A stretch of 60,000 nucleotides of DNA from Tubulanus polymorphus (taxonomy: Eukaryota > Nemertea > Palaeonemertea > Tubulaniformes > Tubulanidae): contig NC_134027.1 of the NCBI RefSeq assembly GCF_964204645.1, positions 19,458,485 to 19,518,484 of the forward strand, in the 5' to 3' direction. A model generated the notes under the pieces. It saw only the letters and a program-made list of their open reading frames with translations, did not search any database and was not told the DNA's origin. The number at the start of each line of letters is the position of its first letter. Position 1 is the first letter of the stretch. Positions 33,760-44,979 of this stretch are shown piece by piece. Position numbers and translations under genes: made by a program.

Positions 33760-34640
33760 TCAAAGGTTGATAATTCTACTTGGTTTGTTGTTAATAATCA
33801 GAATAATCTTAGAAAAAAGAATAATTTCAATTCAGACATTAGATGAATAATTGTCACTCATTATCTTAAATTTCATTAGGAATCTAGAATAGATAAGATT
33901 TAATTCTTTAACTATATTCAATCACAATCTCATAAACATTTAATTTACATGATATATTTACACGATACGCGGGCAGAGTCATTAACATATTATAAAGTTT
34001 ACACTTGATTATGATTGTTTACTTTTTTAACAAGATTAACCCTTAAAAGATGGCGATCCGATTTGGTTAAATTTTGATACATAATTCACATATGACGTTA
34101 ACAGTTAGTCCCAATACTCAACGGTTATTCATATTTTTACAGGCATAAATGGGACATTCTACTTGTGCTCTCTATATTTTCCGATTCGAAGAACTTCTGT
34201 ATTATACAGCATATTTCAATCTTTGAAATAGTTATTCAGTACTTATTATCAGTTACTTCAATAAATGACCAATTCAAGCTACCTGCATGCCAGTAATAGG
34301 ACATATTACATGAAATTCCATTGGCTCAATTAGCCCAAAAGACCCCACCGCGTATCTTTAGCGACTGTGATGCAGGAATCTCAACTTAATCAAAGGAAAT
34401 TTTTGAACAGAAAAGAAAAAAACTAATTTTTATTTTCCCAGCTGATTACAACAAAAATATTCTATTTAAGAAGCATTGAAGGTATACTTCAAATTTCTTT
34501 GATTTAACCGGTTTATAATATATGAGGGATGAGTATTTTGCTTTTTCCATGCTGTCTGTGAGAAGACAGATTTTTTCCAATACTGATCTACAGGCCGAAA
34601 TGTGACAAAAGAATCACCATTTGGAAGACTGCCTTCATTC
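33760..34640. other. No gene seen
   Basis: A/T-rich non-coding sequence without a recognisable repeat structure. Confidence 0.4.
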
Positions 34641-34740
34641 TCAACAAACCAGTTCCTCTCTATTTCTTCTTTCTAGTATTCCTTCCATTTACCTAACACA
34701 TCATCACAGAACTGAGACACAGTCGACAAGTGTGGAACAA

Positions 34741-35260
34741 TCATATGAGTTGTTTTAGTTCCTCTTTTAACAACAGATGGAGGCATACGGCATCCCGAAG
34801 CAGGGTATTTTCCAAGGTTAGTTTCTTCAGCTGGACAGTTGCTCGGAAGAATGACTTGTTACCTCTACTGAACAGCTTGTATGAAGATTCCTGCAAAGTC
34901 AATTGCTCGCCCGGTATTCTGATAGTCTTCCCTTCTAGATGGATACTTTTTGAACAAGTAGAATACATAATTCAGGAAGTCATCGACTTTCCATTCCTTC
35001 ACAGAAAATCCTGCCTTGAAGGAATTGTGGGCAGCATGTAGATTGCAAGAACCGGTATTTATCAGGTTACTACCACCTTTCTCAACACACAGTTCATCCA
35101 TCTTTCCCTGGACAGCTTTGTTCACATTCGGCTCATCTGAACTCAGACTGATCAGTTTCTCTAAAGACAAATTAGATTTGCCTAGATAATCTACCAAAGC
35201 ATCAAGAATAATATCTGAGCAGCATGACCCATAAAACTGTCCCTAAATATCTACTACCAA
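34741..35260 (-). pseudogene. hAT-like (BED-type) transposase fragment
   Basis: The minus strand encodes LSSDEPNVNKAVQGKMDEL, NLINTGSCNLHAAHNSFKAG and FKKYPSRREDYQ. These match the SDGPNVN...LIDIGSCGLH..HNAFK...RREDY pattern of a widespread animal transposase-like family. The frame breaks near 34910 and continues in another frame (KSFFRATVQLKKLTLE). Neither end of a full gene is present. Confidence 0.6.
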
Positions 35261-35944
35261 TACAACCTCTGTCAACATCCCAAAATCTAACATATAAATC
35301 CACCTGTTTTATATTTTGAGAAGTCGATTCATCGTACAGTAACGTGCAAAATGGTGCCTTGCCAACATTTGCTTGCAAGTTATTGATACAATATGGTGCA
35401 AGCCCAAATGTGATGGAATAAGCAGCTTCCGAGACTCATATATTAATAATCTTATCATCGGGAAATATATACAATAAATACTGCAAAGAACATCACTGGT
35501 AGAAAAGGATTGGTTTTATTTGACCATACGTAAAAGGCCGATTAGTACATCGTGACAGAATCCAAAGTTTTTTTTGAGTCGGGAGTCCCACCTTTTTCAA
35601 AATGCGAAACTGGCCTGTCCCCTCATAGAATCCATCTTTTTTGCGTTGCTATCCCATTGCATGCTATCGTAAGGCACACACTCCTTGTGTACTAATGTTG
35701 ATTTGTGCCTTGCACATCTTTTTTTTTATCTAACAATAGGGATTGTCCCTGTTATTTATTTGGCTGGTTAATTAGGGTTTTCTGTTTCTTCACAGAAAAC
35801 CTTATTGATAGTCGCATGATTATTATTATTATTATCATTATTTTTTTACACACCTTTTTGTCAAAAGGCCAACTGCAACGCGAGGATCGCATCGCGTTGC
35901 AAGGCCGACCTACGTCCGGCTTTAAGTTACTGCGGAGCCCCAGA
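35261..35944. other. No gene seen; short triplet repeats
   Basis: Non-coding, with an ATT/ATC run at 35818-35845. No protein recognised. Confidence 0.4.
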
Positions 35945-36310
35945 AATATCTTTTTTTTTTCGTTCAAAAGACCTTTCGCTTGAAAATTCTTTCGTCGAAA
36001 CAAAATTTATTTCGTTCTTACCAATAATATTCTGTTCGATTGAACCAATTTGAAAAAGTCGTTAGAACAAAGTTGAACAAACTTTTTTTGTCCAAACGAA
36101 AGGTTTTTCATTTGAACAATCGTTCGATCGAACAGAATCGTTTTAATTTGAACAGAATTTTCTTGTCAGAACATTAAGTTTTTCGTTCGAACAAGTATAT
36201 TGTAAAAAGTTTTTCTCCGAACCAAAAGTATTAAGTCTTTCGTTCAATCGAACAGAATTGTGTTCATTCAAACATTCGTTCGAAAAAAAATGTTTTCGCT
36301 CAACCAAAAT
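35945..36310. repeat. TTCGAA-rich degenerate tandem array, locus 3
   Basis: The words are those of 8035-8370 and 11124-11470 (TTTTTCGTTCGAACAAG, TTGTTCGATCGAACAG), here without an obvious LINE fragment beside them. Confidence 0.6.
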
Positions 36311-36967
36311 TTTGGCCTGAGCATTGGGTCACCTTTTTCTCCAAATAACCTATAAAGATGATAGATAGTAAAATAAATGAATGTATAGTATAAAATTGAA
36401 ATTTAATGTATATGAAAATTATTTTTGTTTAATCTTAAGCCGTTCATAAATCATATTCGTATGGTGATACACCTTGGTGATACATCATGCATGTCATCCT
36501 GGTTAAGTTAAATCAATTTAACCAAAAATACATAAACAGGACTATTATGTATTTTTGATATAACTGAATATAGTAGCATGTAGGGGTCTAACGAGAAAAG
36601 TGCACATTCCACGGCACGCAATACATGATAACAAAATGACTCCCCATAACCACCATTTTAGTTTTACCCTATACCCTTCATTTGTTCAATGAAATGTAAT
36701 AAGATGTTTTAAAAGGTTATGAACCTAGACCGATCTGATCAACGCTATAAAAACTACATAACATATAGAAATCAACTAAATTATATAAGAAGAAGAAGAA
36801 AAAAGATAAATTACTATTAACAGAAAATTGAATCGTTTGGAACAAATAGTCGGAAAACTTGGAAACTAATGGGACTCCGGCACACCAGCTATCCCGTCAG
36901 AGGGCGCGCGATGATAGTACGACTCACAAACCCGGAAGTGTCTGACAAAATAGCTCGAAATTCTTCA

Positions 36968-37149
36968 ATGCCAGGCCATTGTTGTGTACCCAAATGCGTC
37001 GGAAAAGGTGGTCATCGTTTTCCAAAGGACGAAGAACTAAAAAATGGTGGATTCAAGCTGTGAAAAGGGGCGAGCCCGGTTGGCTACCGAAAGCAGCGTG
37101 TGTAAGTCCCATTTCGACGAAGGCGATTACATCTTGCAAACTAAAGAAA
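36968..37149 (+). pseudogene. THAP-domain exon with frame breaks
   Basis: From the ATG at 36968 the peptide reads MPGHCCVPKCVGKGGHRFPK, a clear THAP N-terminus (C-x4-C, HxFP). After a frame change in the A6 run near 37040 come a WIQAVKRGEPGW stretch and, in a third frame, CKSHFDEGDY, the C-x2-H end of the domain. A GTAAGT donor starts at 37150. THAP domains bind DNA and occur in host regulators and in P/Kolobok-type transposases. With two frame breaks this exon is probably a relic. Confidence 0.65.
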
Positions 37150-37150
37150 G

Positions 37151-38190
37151 TAAGTTAAAAGAACCATTACACATGTTTTAATGTGAATACTGAATTGCCT
37201 GTATCTAAACTGCTTTTCTTATTTGCTTATTTAATTTAAAAAAGCAATCCAGCTATTGCTACGATGTGTGATGATAGGCCTACTCTAGATTCTAGAACAA
37301 AACCTTACACTTTAACCCTCAGAAATCGATAGATCTGAGTGCAATGCCGGTTCACTATTAACCGCTGTTGCAACATGCATCACCGCTTGAAATACTTTTT
37401 TTGCTATTAATTTATTCATTCTCAAAAAGGCAAATAAGGCCACGCAAAAATACCCTTGTTTCTCGTCAGCCTTTTTTGGAAAAGTGACGAGGGCGGCAGG
37501 TCTTTATTTTTACCTCTCTTAAAGAAAAGGAGAAATAAAAGAGGCATATTCCAAAAGTGATGAGGGCAACTAATTTTCAAATGGGGAAAATTCAGGCTGA
37601 AATACTCACCTGCCACCATGAAGAAAAGCATGAAAAAGTGTGATTAGGTTGTTTATAGGGATAGGTTGTTTATCAGGGAATGTTTTACTTATTCAAAAAA
37701 AGGGGAACAAAAACAAGATTTCTTGATGTGCGATGCGCATTTTATTTTTGTTTTTCACTGACAAACTATTTTTTGATGAGCGCAGAAAATGAAAAACTGA
37801 TGAGAAACAAGCTAGTTTTTTGCATGGCCTAATAAGGGATTATTTTTCGTTTTCATTTACTCTCAAAAAGCTAGATAATTAGGGATTGTTTTCATTTTGT
37901 TTTGCAGAGGAGACCGCTGTTAATAAAATTTTAAAAGCTGGAGTAGTGCCACACATTTTTCCCTGGAGACAGGTTTCTTTTCTGCTGAGAAAAGAAAACA
38001 GCGATTTAAGAAAAGGTTGTTGTTTATAGAGAACAGTTCGATTGTGCCTGTGACATTGGAGCTGACATTGAAGTAATAACTGAAACACCAGAAACTGAAG
38101 AGATAATAGAACGATAACCACACTCAAACGTGGTGAACGGATAATAAGATAAAATCCCACTATTTACAGATTAAAAGAATTTAAAAACCA
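37151..38190. other. No gene seen
   Basis: A/T-rich non-coding sequence. No exon following the THAP domain could be recognised. Confidence 0.35.
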
Positions 38191-38199
38191 GAATTTATT

Positions 38200-38330
38200 T
38201 ATTCAATCAAAAATATATAAAAGACACGACGTTTCGATCTCACCCTAGAGATCATCATTATATTATTCGTTATACTAGATATAATTCTAATATAACGAAT
38301 ACAAACTTTGTAAAAAAAACTCATAATTAT
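38200..38330 (-). repeat. Penelope-like element remnant with decayed hammerhead-ribozyme fold
   Basis: The plus strand has CACGACGTTTCGATCTC and GAGATCATCATT, a typical signature of Penelope-like element terminal repeats. On the minus strand a perfect 6 bp stem GATCTC/GAGATC (38236-38253) is followed by GAAACGTC, as in their hammerhead ribozymes. The CTGATGA core strand reads ATAATGA, so catalysis is unlikely. Confidence 0.4.
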
Positions 38331-38664
38331 TAGCCTATGCTTAATCATGCTCTTTAGTCTATTCATATAGACTCATCAAGTCGCGAGAACTATCATTGAT
38401 GGCTAAGTTTTCCCAATACGACCTTCTGTTCATCGGTGTAAGTAGACATAGTTTTGAGAAAATATCCTGTTTCTTTGCATCTGGTATACCTCTGTCATTT
38501 TCACGATGCTGATACATATATTGGCGGTTAAGGATCATGGCAGCAACCTTTTTTTCAGAAACTCTCCCTCATTATATTCTACTGAGTTGTAGGATTCTTT
38601 CCAGAAAAAATCTTAGTCGATCCAGCTTTAAACATAACGATTTTAACCGCTGCTAAGTGTGGTT

Positions 38665-39950
38665 TCAAAGTATATCTTCCACTGGACATTTCATTTTCAT
38701 ACCTAACGAAGTCGGTATGTTGCATGACGATAGCTGTGCCATTTTTTCAATGACTGATTTGTAATCGTCGAAATCATATACATTTTTTCGCCTTTTCATT
38801 TCTCTCTTAACTTTACTGTGGAATGTATCCGCACTCATAAATGTGTGACCTTTCTCAAGGTATTTCAAGACTACAAGTTTTGTTTTCGTCATTAATATTA
38901 ACCTCTCTACACAGAGCACTATATAGGGTCCAATTCTTATTCTGACCACTACAGTTGTCACAGTAAATGATAATATTTTCCGTATCTGGGCACGGGGCCG
39001 ATCTCGGGAATGTGACGAAACAACTGGCAATATCTTCGTCATTTCTTCCACTTACTGCCTCTGTCCAAATCACACCTGTAGGTTTCATACTCGAATGATT
39101 TGCTCCAAGTGGCGCAAAAGTCTCATTGAAGGCAACCAGTCGTCTTGTAAACAGAGCCGTCTTCGCACCAGGTAACCGGGGTAACATTATAACCTTTTCT
39201 AAATCAGCGGATACAATCATAGTTTCACCATCATACATTTTACTGGCATATTCTTATACATACTTCTTGCTTCTTTCTTCTTTCTTCTTGCTTCTTTCAC
39301 ACAATCTTGGTGTTTATCATGGAATTGACATATCTGACAATCTTCCATACTGCATTGATGCTTCTTATATTCGATACATATTTCACATTCCTCTTCCCCC
39401 AGTTTGGAACTAATTTTCATCTCTTTTAGAATGCGGATATATGTAACATAGGAGACTTTGGAATCTGGAAAGAGTTTGTTGAAATCATCATGCATTACTG
39501 TGGCATTTACTTCTGTAGTGAGATATCGAGTATGAGGAGCGTGTTCTCTTCTGTAATGACTGATAGATGGGTTATAGGACTCAACATGCGATTCTCATGT
39601 AGTTCTGTGGTTTTGGCATGTTTTGGAGCATGTTTTCCTCTCTTGTCTTTCGGTGGCGAAAATACATTTTGACCCTGTTGTGCTGCCAAGGTATGCGTAA
39701 GAATCCGATCGCTCTTATACCCTAAGGTCTGCAAGAAGAATGTCTGGCAAACTTCAACATCAAGAGTAGCCGTAGCCACTGGCAGATAGAATTTACGAAC
39801 TTTTCTATCGCTTGCAGATTTGGAATCGCAGCACTTGACATGATAGAATACCCAAGCTTTTCGCTCACTATAATCAGTAATATTCCAAAAGCTGTCATGA
39901 ATATTTCGTCTTTCGATTTCTGCACAGCTTAAAAGTAATGGATGGTCCAA
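38665..39950 (-). pseudogene. Transposase-like protein of an uncharacterised family, broken into at least four frames
   Basis: In minus-strand order I read TLDVEVCQTFFLQTLGYKSD, a basic GKHAPKHAK linker, an FNKLFPDSKVSYVTYIRILK segment and a Cys-rich LGEEECEIC...CQICQFH module. Then come VSADLEKVIMLPRLPG, GVIWTEAVSGRNDEDIASC, IIIYCDNCSGQNKN and KGHTFMSADTFHSKVKREMK. The two Asp-containing strands and the H-x5-D-x2-H motif suggest an RNase H-fold nuclease. Such genes are common in cnidarian, insect and deuterostome genomes but I know no established function. Frame breaks near 39580, 39240 and 38870 make this copy a pseudogene. Confidence 0.6.
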
Positions 39951-41140
39951 AACAAGTTTTTCGTGCTGTTCAGTTGGAGTGAGCCTTTTTTTCTTAGGGG
40001 GCGGCCTTTACGTTTTCTCTGTCGTTATGCTGAGGGTCATTTTCACCCGTTGAAGCGCTACTTTCAATTTCAACCGGTACAGTGGCTTGCGTTGAATACG
40101 CATTCAAAATTTTCTCTCCGTCATCCACAATACCTGCCTCTCAAAGGGTTCTAAAAACGTCACTAAAGTTAAGGAGGGACATCCTGAAAAGTGTAAAAAT
40201 GAGAGATCGAAATTTGTAGCATTATATAGCTCTGGCCATGCTGAAAATGATAGAAATTCTGAAATTACATGGCATAGGCCAGTTTTCAATCCAGTGATCA
40301 GTTTGCAATCCAGTGATAGGCCTTATAATAATAATGATAATGATAAAACAGTGATGAAACATCCATGCTTGGAACAGAGGAAATTTTTCTATTATTTCGT
40401 GAAAACTTTAGATACATACCTGCAGTACTCAAGATCCAGACACTTCAAATTTATTCGTTTTTAACCTAATGCTATCATGGATGATTGAAATAAGAATCCT
40501 AACAACATAAATTCCAACAATTAAAACTGTTTCAGTTTCAAAAAATGCATTGACAAAAGGAAGTAGGTCAGACAATTTACCTGGCAGAAGGAAGTATGTG
40601 CGATGATCTGACAAAAAGAAGTATATCAGATGATTTATCTGACAAAACGAAGTAAGTCAGGTTACTTAGCGAAACATACTTCTTTTTGTCATTTGATACT
40701 TCTAGCAGTCGCTCAAACAATAGCTTACTGCATGTTGTCAGTTAATATGAGGGAAATGATAAGACATACTTCCTTTTCTCATTTTTTATCTCCCTAACGG
40801 TGAGAGATAATGATCTGAGGATTACACCAAATGAAAGAGCAGGTCCAAATCAGGTAAGATCAATCAAAACCTGATTTTCGAAAAATTTTGACTTACACCC
40901 TTTTGTCAGAAATGGGCAAAATTATATCCAAATTCAATTATCTTTATAATCTTGTACATATAAGTAAATAAATCATTCATTCATTCATCAATCTTTGGGG
41001 ATTTTTGGGTAGAGCTTGGCACCCGGGCTTAAATGAATGGTGAGCCCCCCCCCCCCCACCTTGAAACACCTGTCTGCCACTCTGGGAGTTTTCACTTTTG
41101 GCGTATAGGGGGCGCTAAATACGGGGATTCGTAAGAAAAA
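39951..41140. other. No gene seen
   Basis: Non-coding. GACAAAAAGAAGTA and its inverse recur at 40590-40700 and 40770. A C13 run lies at 41046. Confidence 0.4.
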
Positions 41141-41145
41141 TCGTC

Positions 41146-41156
41146 ATATATATAAA

Positions 41157-41187
<31 letters not shown>

Positions 41188-41194
41188 GTGTGTG

Positions 41195-41239
<45 letters not shown>

Positions 41240-41287
41240 GCGTGCGTATGTGTGTGTATGTGTGTATGTATGTATGTATGTATGTAT
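41146..41287. repeat. (GTAT)n-(GTGC)n compound microsatellite
   Basis: ATATATGTATGTATG passes into GTGTGTGC, then about 12 GTGC units and back to GTATGTAT. Confidence 0.95.
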
Positions 41288-41355
41288 AACTGACAAATAT
41301 GATTCCCGTGTCTTTGCATAAACAGAAACTTAATTTCCAGCCCTGTAAAAAATAA

Positions 41356-41381
41356 ATGATTTCAAACGTTCAAACGATTCA

Positions 41382-41465
<84 letters not shown>

Positions 41466-41493
41466 CATGAATCGTTTGAACGTTTGAAATCAT
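41356..41493. repeat. 138 bp near-perfect palindrome around (TA)n
   Basis: The left arm ATGATTTCAAACGTTCAAAC continues to GATTCATGCATATA. The right arm is its reverse complement (GCATGAATCGTTTGAACG...AAATCAT). The centre is about 70 bp of TA. The whole segment could form one long hairpin or cruciform. Confidence 0.9.
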
Positions 41494-41739
41494 ATGAAGA
41501 ATCATAATGGCCGTCATTGTTGAAACGCCGTTGCTATGACACCATAGATTTTGATGTCTCCATCCTTTCAATAAATGGATAACCGACTTTCCTGTTGCGG
41601 TGGGACATCAACATCAAACAAATAGAATCACCATGGAAGCACATACTGTTAAAAGTTGTACTCCAACATTGTTGACTGTCTCCATGGTAACTAAGGCCAC
41701 AAATGCATGAAAATACCTATGAAATGATTTTGGTTACAT

Positions 41740-42577
41740 CCCGATCTTGAGTTGTCACAGTGATACTGGTAGCGATTCCTATGTTTTCGGGGTCGCTCTT
41801 CCCGTTTTTGGGCAGAGAATAAAGCGTACACTTCACAAGACCGAGTATGGCTGTACCAGCCCAAGCTTTCTTACGGACACCCCAGTGGCAAACTGGCAAC
41901 TGGCCAAGCTGGTGCACTTTGACCGTTTGAAACTGTACCTAGGCGTTTGTTATGGGACCCTTCCTATCGCTACGACGGAAGAGGAGAGAACCAGCGACCA
42001 GGAGCCCTAGACAACCTCTAGTACGTGGCAGAGTAGACGGGCTCGCCCTATAACCCGATCTCCTGAATTTCATTAAATGTAGACGATACCAACCCGGGGA
42101 AACTATGCTATATCCTTACCATCTCATCATAATCAACACAAAATCTTTTTTTGTCTATAAGGTCTCTACATAAATGTCGAGGCTGCCGTTACGAGAATAA
42201 GAACCGAGACAGCCTCAGAAGACACGAGGAAGGGTGCTAATTGCTGGCGCACGATGGTATCGTGTTCCGATACGAAGAATACGTCACGCCCGATGCGTCA
42301 CGCCCAGCGAGCCAACGGTTCCTCGAAGTGCGTCTCTCGATTGGTAATGGAGAAATGGGACAACCCGCCGGACGTCAGTATTCTAGACCCGATCCCGAAG
42401 CGGAAGTCAGTCAGTCAAGAGACGGAAAAAGAAGAGAAACCGCGTTTGGAGGAGGTTGAGTCGTCCTCGGGAGCGTCAGATGAGACGGAAATCGGAGTGG
42501 GCGAGCTGACGATAGTAGATAAATTGGAAGAGAGAGCAGGAGACAAGGTGGCGAAGCCAGCAGAGAAGGAAGAATGA
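41740..42577 (+). pseudogene. Gypsy-type integrase C-terminal remnant (weak)
   Basis: At 41880-41940 the plus frame reads LAKLVHFDRLKLYLG, the usual end of gypsy integrase C-terminal domains. At 42176-42240 a CRGCRYENKNRDSLRRHEEG stretch resembles the C-terminal zinc finger of some gypsy pol proteins. At 42254-42577 an acidic frame of 107 codons follows. RT, RNase H and LTRs are not seen, so the call is tentative. Confidence 0.35.
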
Positions 42578-43038
42578 GAAAGAAACGGATGCGGAGATTT
42601 TATTTTTTTTAACCATTGAAATTTTGTTATAAACATAACATTAACAATATACAATGGACAACCACAAATCGTCCGGGGACATTACATGTGGTCTCGGAAC
42701 GAGAAGAAAAACAAAATATTACGTAAATATAGCGGTTACATGACATATTAGTTACATGATTGTTGAAAGTCTACATTCTACAGGTTTCAAGAATCTGAAG
42801 GTATTTTCTCATCGTATGGGTCTTAACGAAGTCGGTGACAATATAGAATAAACATGCTTAAGCCAAGAAGATAAATGTTCAAGTAATTCATGGTCACTCA
42901 AAGACGACAATATGCTGAATAAAAGATGCGCTTATACTTATTATTTGTAGATTTACAGCATGATCAAGATTATTGCTTCCATGAATGAGGAAATTACATT
43001 TATCTTTTTGGCTTAAGTTTGAATAAATGTCATACTTC
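42578..43038. other. No gene seen
   Basis: Non-coding spacer between the gypsy and LINE remnants. Confidence 0.4.
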
Positions 43039-43393
43039 TTAGGAAAGGTGAAGGCGGTTTCTAAGGTTAACTATTGTGGGTTTACGACATTTGATAAAAA
43101 GGTGGATTGTATCAAAACGCTGACAACAAAACTCACATAAGTGAATTGCATTTTCAAAATTATGACGAAAATAGTGTGCTGGCAGCAGTAAATCCACTCG
43201 CAAGCGGTTCAGGTTTATTTCATTACTACGAGTTAAGATTGACATATCTGTAGTGCTGTAGGCTGTTTTTAGCGTATTTGATCGAATTCTGGATTTATAT
43301 CGAGACAAGGTTGGGAGCGTTCGAATTTCAGGCAAGGTGTCCATCTCGGCATTAGAGAATACATTTGGAGTAATTGTAAAAGTGGGGTTTCAT
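43039..43393 (-). pseudogene. LINE RT C-terminal zf-RVT fragment
   Basis: On the minus strand LNRLRVDLLLPAHYFRHNF and CEFCCQRFDTIHLFIKC match the arginine-rich linker and C-x2-C-x6-H-x4-C zinc knuckle at the end of many LINE ORF2 proteins. It is cut off just before the left end of the Polinton, which may have inserted into this LINE. Confidence 0.5.
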
Positions 43394-43403
43394 ACCAGAG
43401 TAC

Positions 43404-43745
43404 TAGAGTACTAAACACCACTCATCACCACAAGTAATAATTCAATTGAGTATGAGACACCACTCATCACAGCTAGGCTCTAGTGAGAACGGACGATTGC
43501 TCTGTGACACACATATACAGTGAGTGCGCGTAACAACATCTGCGCGTGGATTGATCGATACAGTGAGTCTCTACTGAGAACGGTTATTAACGCGTGTGCT
43601 ATTACTGTAGTACAGTGATTGCGTGTCAACTGTACCCGGATAAATAGATGCTGTGAGGCTTGGGTGAGAACGGTTAATAGCGCGCTTGTTATATAGGGGG
43701 AAGTAATCCCCACTCATTACCACAAGTAATTTTTTTTCCTTATAA
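43404..43745. repeat. Left terminal region with GTGAGAACGG subrepeats
   Basis: The region is GC-richer than the element interior. GAGAACGG(TTA) recurs at 43482, 43574, 43664 and again at 44013. CCACTCATCAC recurs at about 43415, 43459, 43707 and 44071. It probably belongs to the terminal inverted repeat, where protein-primed replication would start. Confidence 0.55.
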
Positions 43746-44100
43746 ATGGAAAGGAATGATGAATACAATAAAAAACTTATGTGGGGTTGGAAAAATTTAC
43801 GGCCTTTAGAAAAGAAAGAAAATCAAATCAAATCTAATAAACTAGATTTACAGTTATATTTAGAACAGTTAACAAAGGCAAAGAAATTTATTGAATTATG
43901 GAACAATGATCCAAATAATGAACAATACGTTGAGGAATTTGATATCAAGGAACCGAAATGACTTATCTAGACAGTTATAATTACTGCTCCTAATAGATGC
44001 TGTGAGGCTTGGGTGAGAACGGTTAATAGCGTGTTTGTTATATACAAGGGGAAGTAATCCCCACTCATCACTACAAGTAATTTCTTTTCCTAATAAATGG
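43643..44100 (+). repeat. Duplicated promoter/leader block (43643-43750 and 43992-44100)
   Basis: About 105 bp upstream of the two small plus-strand genes is nearly identical: ATAGATGCTGTGAGGCTTGG, GTGAGAACGGTTAATAGCG, GGGGAAGTAATCCCCACTC and then ATAAATGG. The 3' flanks also match (CCGAAATGACTTATCT at 43955 and 44466). So two gene cassettes stand in tandem while their coding parts differ. Confidence 0.85.
43746..43961 (+). CDS. Small Polinton accessory protein A, unknown function
   Basis: The gene encodes 71 residues, starting MERNDEYNKKLMWGWKNLRP, highly charged and helical with no membrane segment. I recognise no family. The start is supported by TATAAATG and by the duplicated leader shared with the next gene. 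It is one of three genes on the plus strand, opposite to the structural cluster, and lies next to the terminus. Its reading frame is intact. Position and small size suggest an early or accessory gene, but that is a guess. Confidence 0.6.
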   Translation: MERNDEYNKKLMWGWKNLRPLEKKENQIKSNKLDLQLYLEQLTKAKKFIELWNNDPNNEQYVEEFDIKEPK

Positions 44101-44423
44101 GAGATAGAAAAGCATTCTTAGCAACAATAAATAACAGAATAAAACCAGCAAAAAAACAATTTGAAATAAAAAAGTTAGTTGATGTTACAAAAGAAATTGA
44201 ACATAAAATATTGAAATTAGAAAAGATAAAAACTAAATATGGAGAGAAAGTATCAGCTAATTTAAGCTACTGTAATGTTAGTACATCGCGAGAATTTAAA
44301 GTATTTTTACCTGATAAATGGGTTTCATTGAGTACAGAGGAATTAAAAGATTTAGAAGGATTTAAAATAATCTATCATGGAAAAAATGAAGACGGCCATC
44401 ATGATTTAGAAATTGTTGATTAA
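44097..44423 (+). CDS. Small Polinton accessory protein B, unknown function
   Basis: The gene encodes 108 residues. The N-terminal half is lysine-rich (MGDRKAFLATINNRIKPAKK) with a predicted coiled-coil stretch around residues 25-45. The C-terminal half (FLPDKWVSLSTEELKDLEGF) looks like a small folded domain. No family is recognised. It starts at TAATAAATG after the same leader as accessory gene A, and its 3' flank also repeats that of gene A, yet the two proteins do not resemble each other. Intact frame. Confidence 0.6.
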   Translation: MGDRKAFLATINNRIKPAKKQFEIKKLVDVTKEIEHKILKLEKIKTKYGEKVSANLSYCNVSTSREFKVFLPDKWVSLSTEELKDLEGFKIIYHGKNEDGHHDLEIVD

Positions 44424-44605
44424 ATTAAAAAAAATAAATTAATAAAAATAATGAATATCTAGAATCCGAAATGACTTATCTGGACAATTTAATTGCTCCG
44501 CATAGATGGTGCCATAAACGGCACCCACACAGTGATAGACAAAAGTAGTGAGATATTCAATTAATATTCAATTAATTAAAAAAAATTATTTTTTTTGCTT
44601 TTTTT

Positions 44606-44979
44606 CTAAAATATTAATCCATTTTTTTTTATTGTCAATTTTGGAATTTCAGAAGTATTTTCATTTTTAATAGCAGTTGTTTCAGAATTATTAATATCAT
44701 GAATTTTATTTGATTTCTTATACCAATTACACCCAATCAAAATGAATACAATTACAAATCCAACTGTAAAATATAAATATTTATCAAATATTCTATTATC
44801 AGAAGGAGTAAAAATAACAATATTTTCACTATTTTTATTGACATTTTTATTATTTTTTCTTTTACAGCTTTTTTATATTCTTGTGATTTAATTCCTAATT
44901 GCCGAGACCATTCAATTTGTTTCTGTGATCTAGGTTTTTTCTTCACAGTTAATTCTTTCACTTCTTTCACCTCGCTCAT
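44606..44979 (-). pseudogene. Single-pass membrane protein of the Polinton, frameshifted
   Basis: It starts at TAATAAATG with MSEVKEVKELTVKKKPRSQK, followed by QIEWSRQLGIKSQEYKK, a basic motif I associate with small Polinton proteins. The first frame then drifts into low-complexity sequence. A second frame from about 44865 continues with an Asn-rich linker, a hydrophobic segment (YFTVGFVIVFILIGCNWY) and a soluble tail that stops at 44606-44608. The frame change lies in an A-rich tract at 44843-44865. It is the last gene of the minus-strand cluster. Confidence 0.6.
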
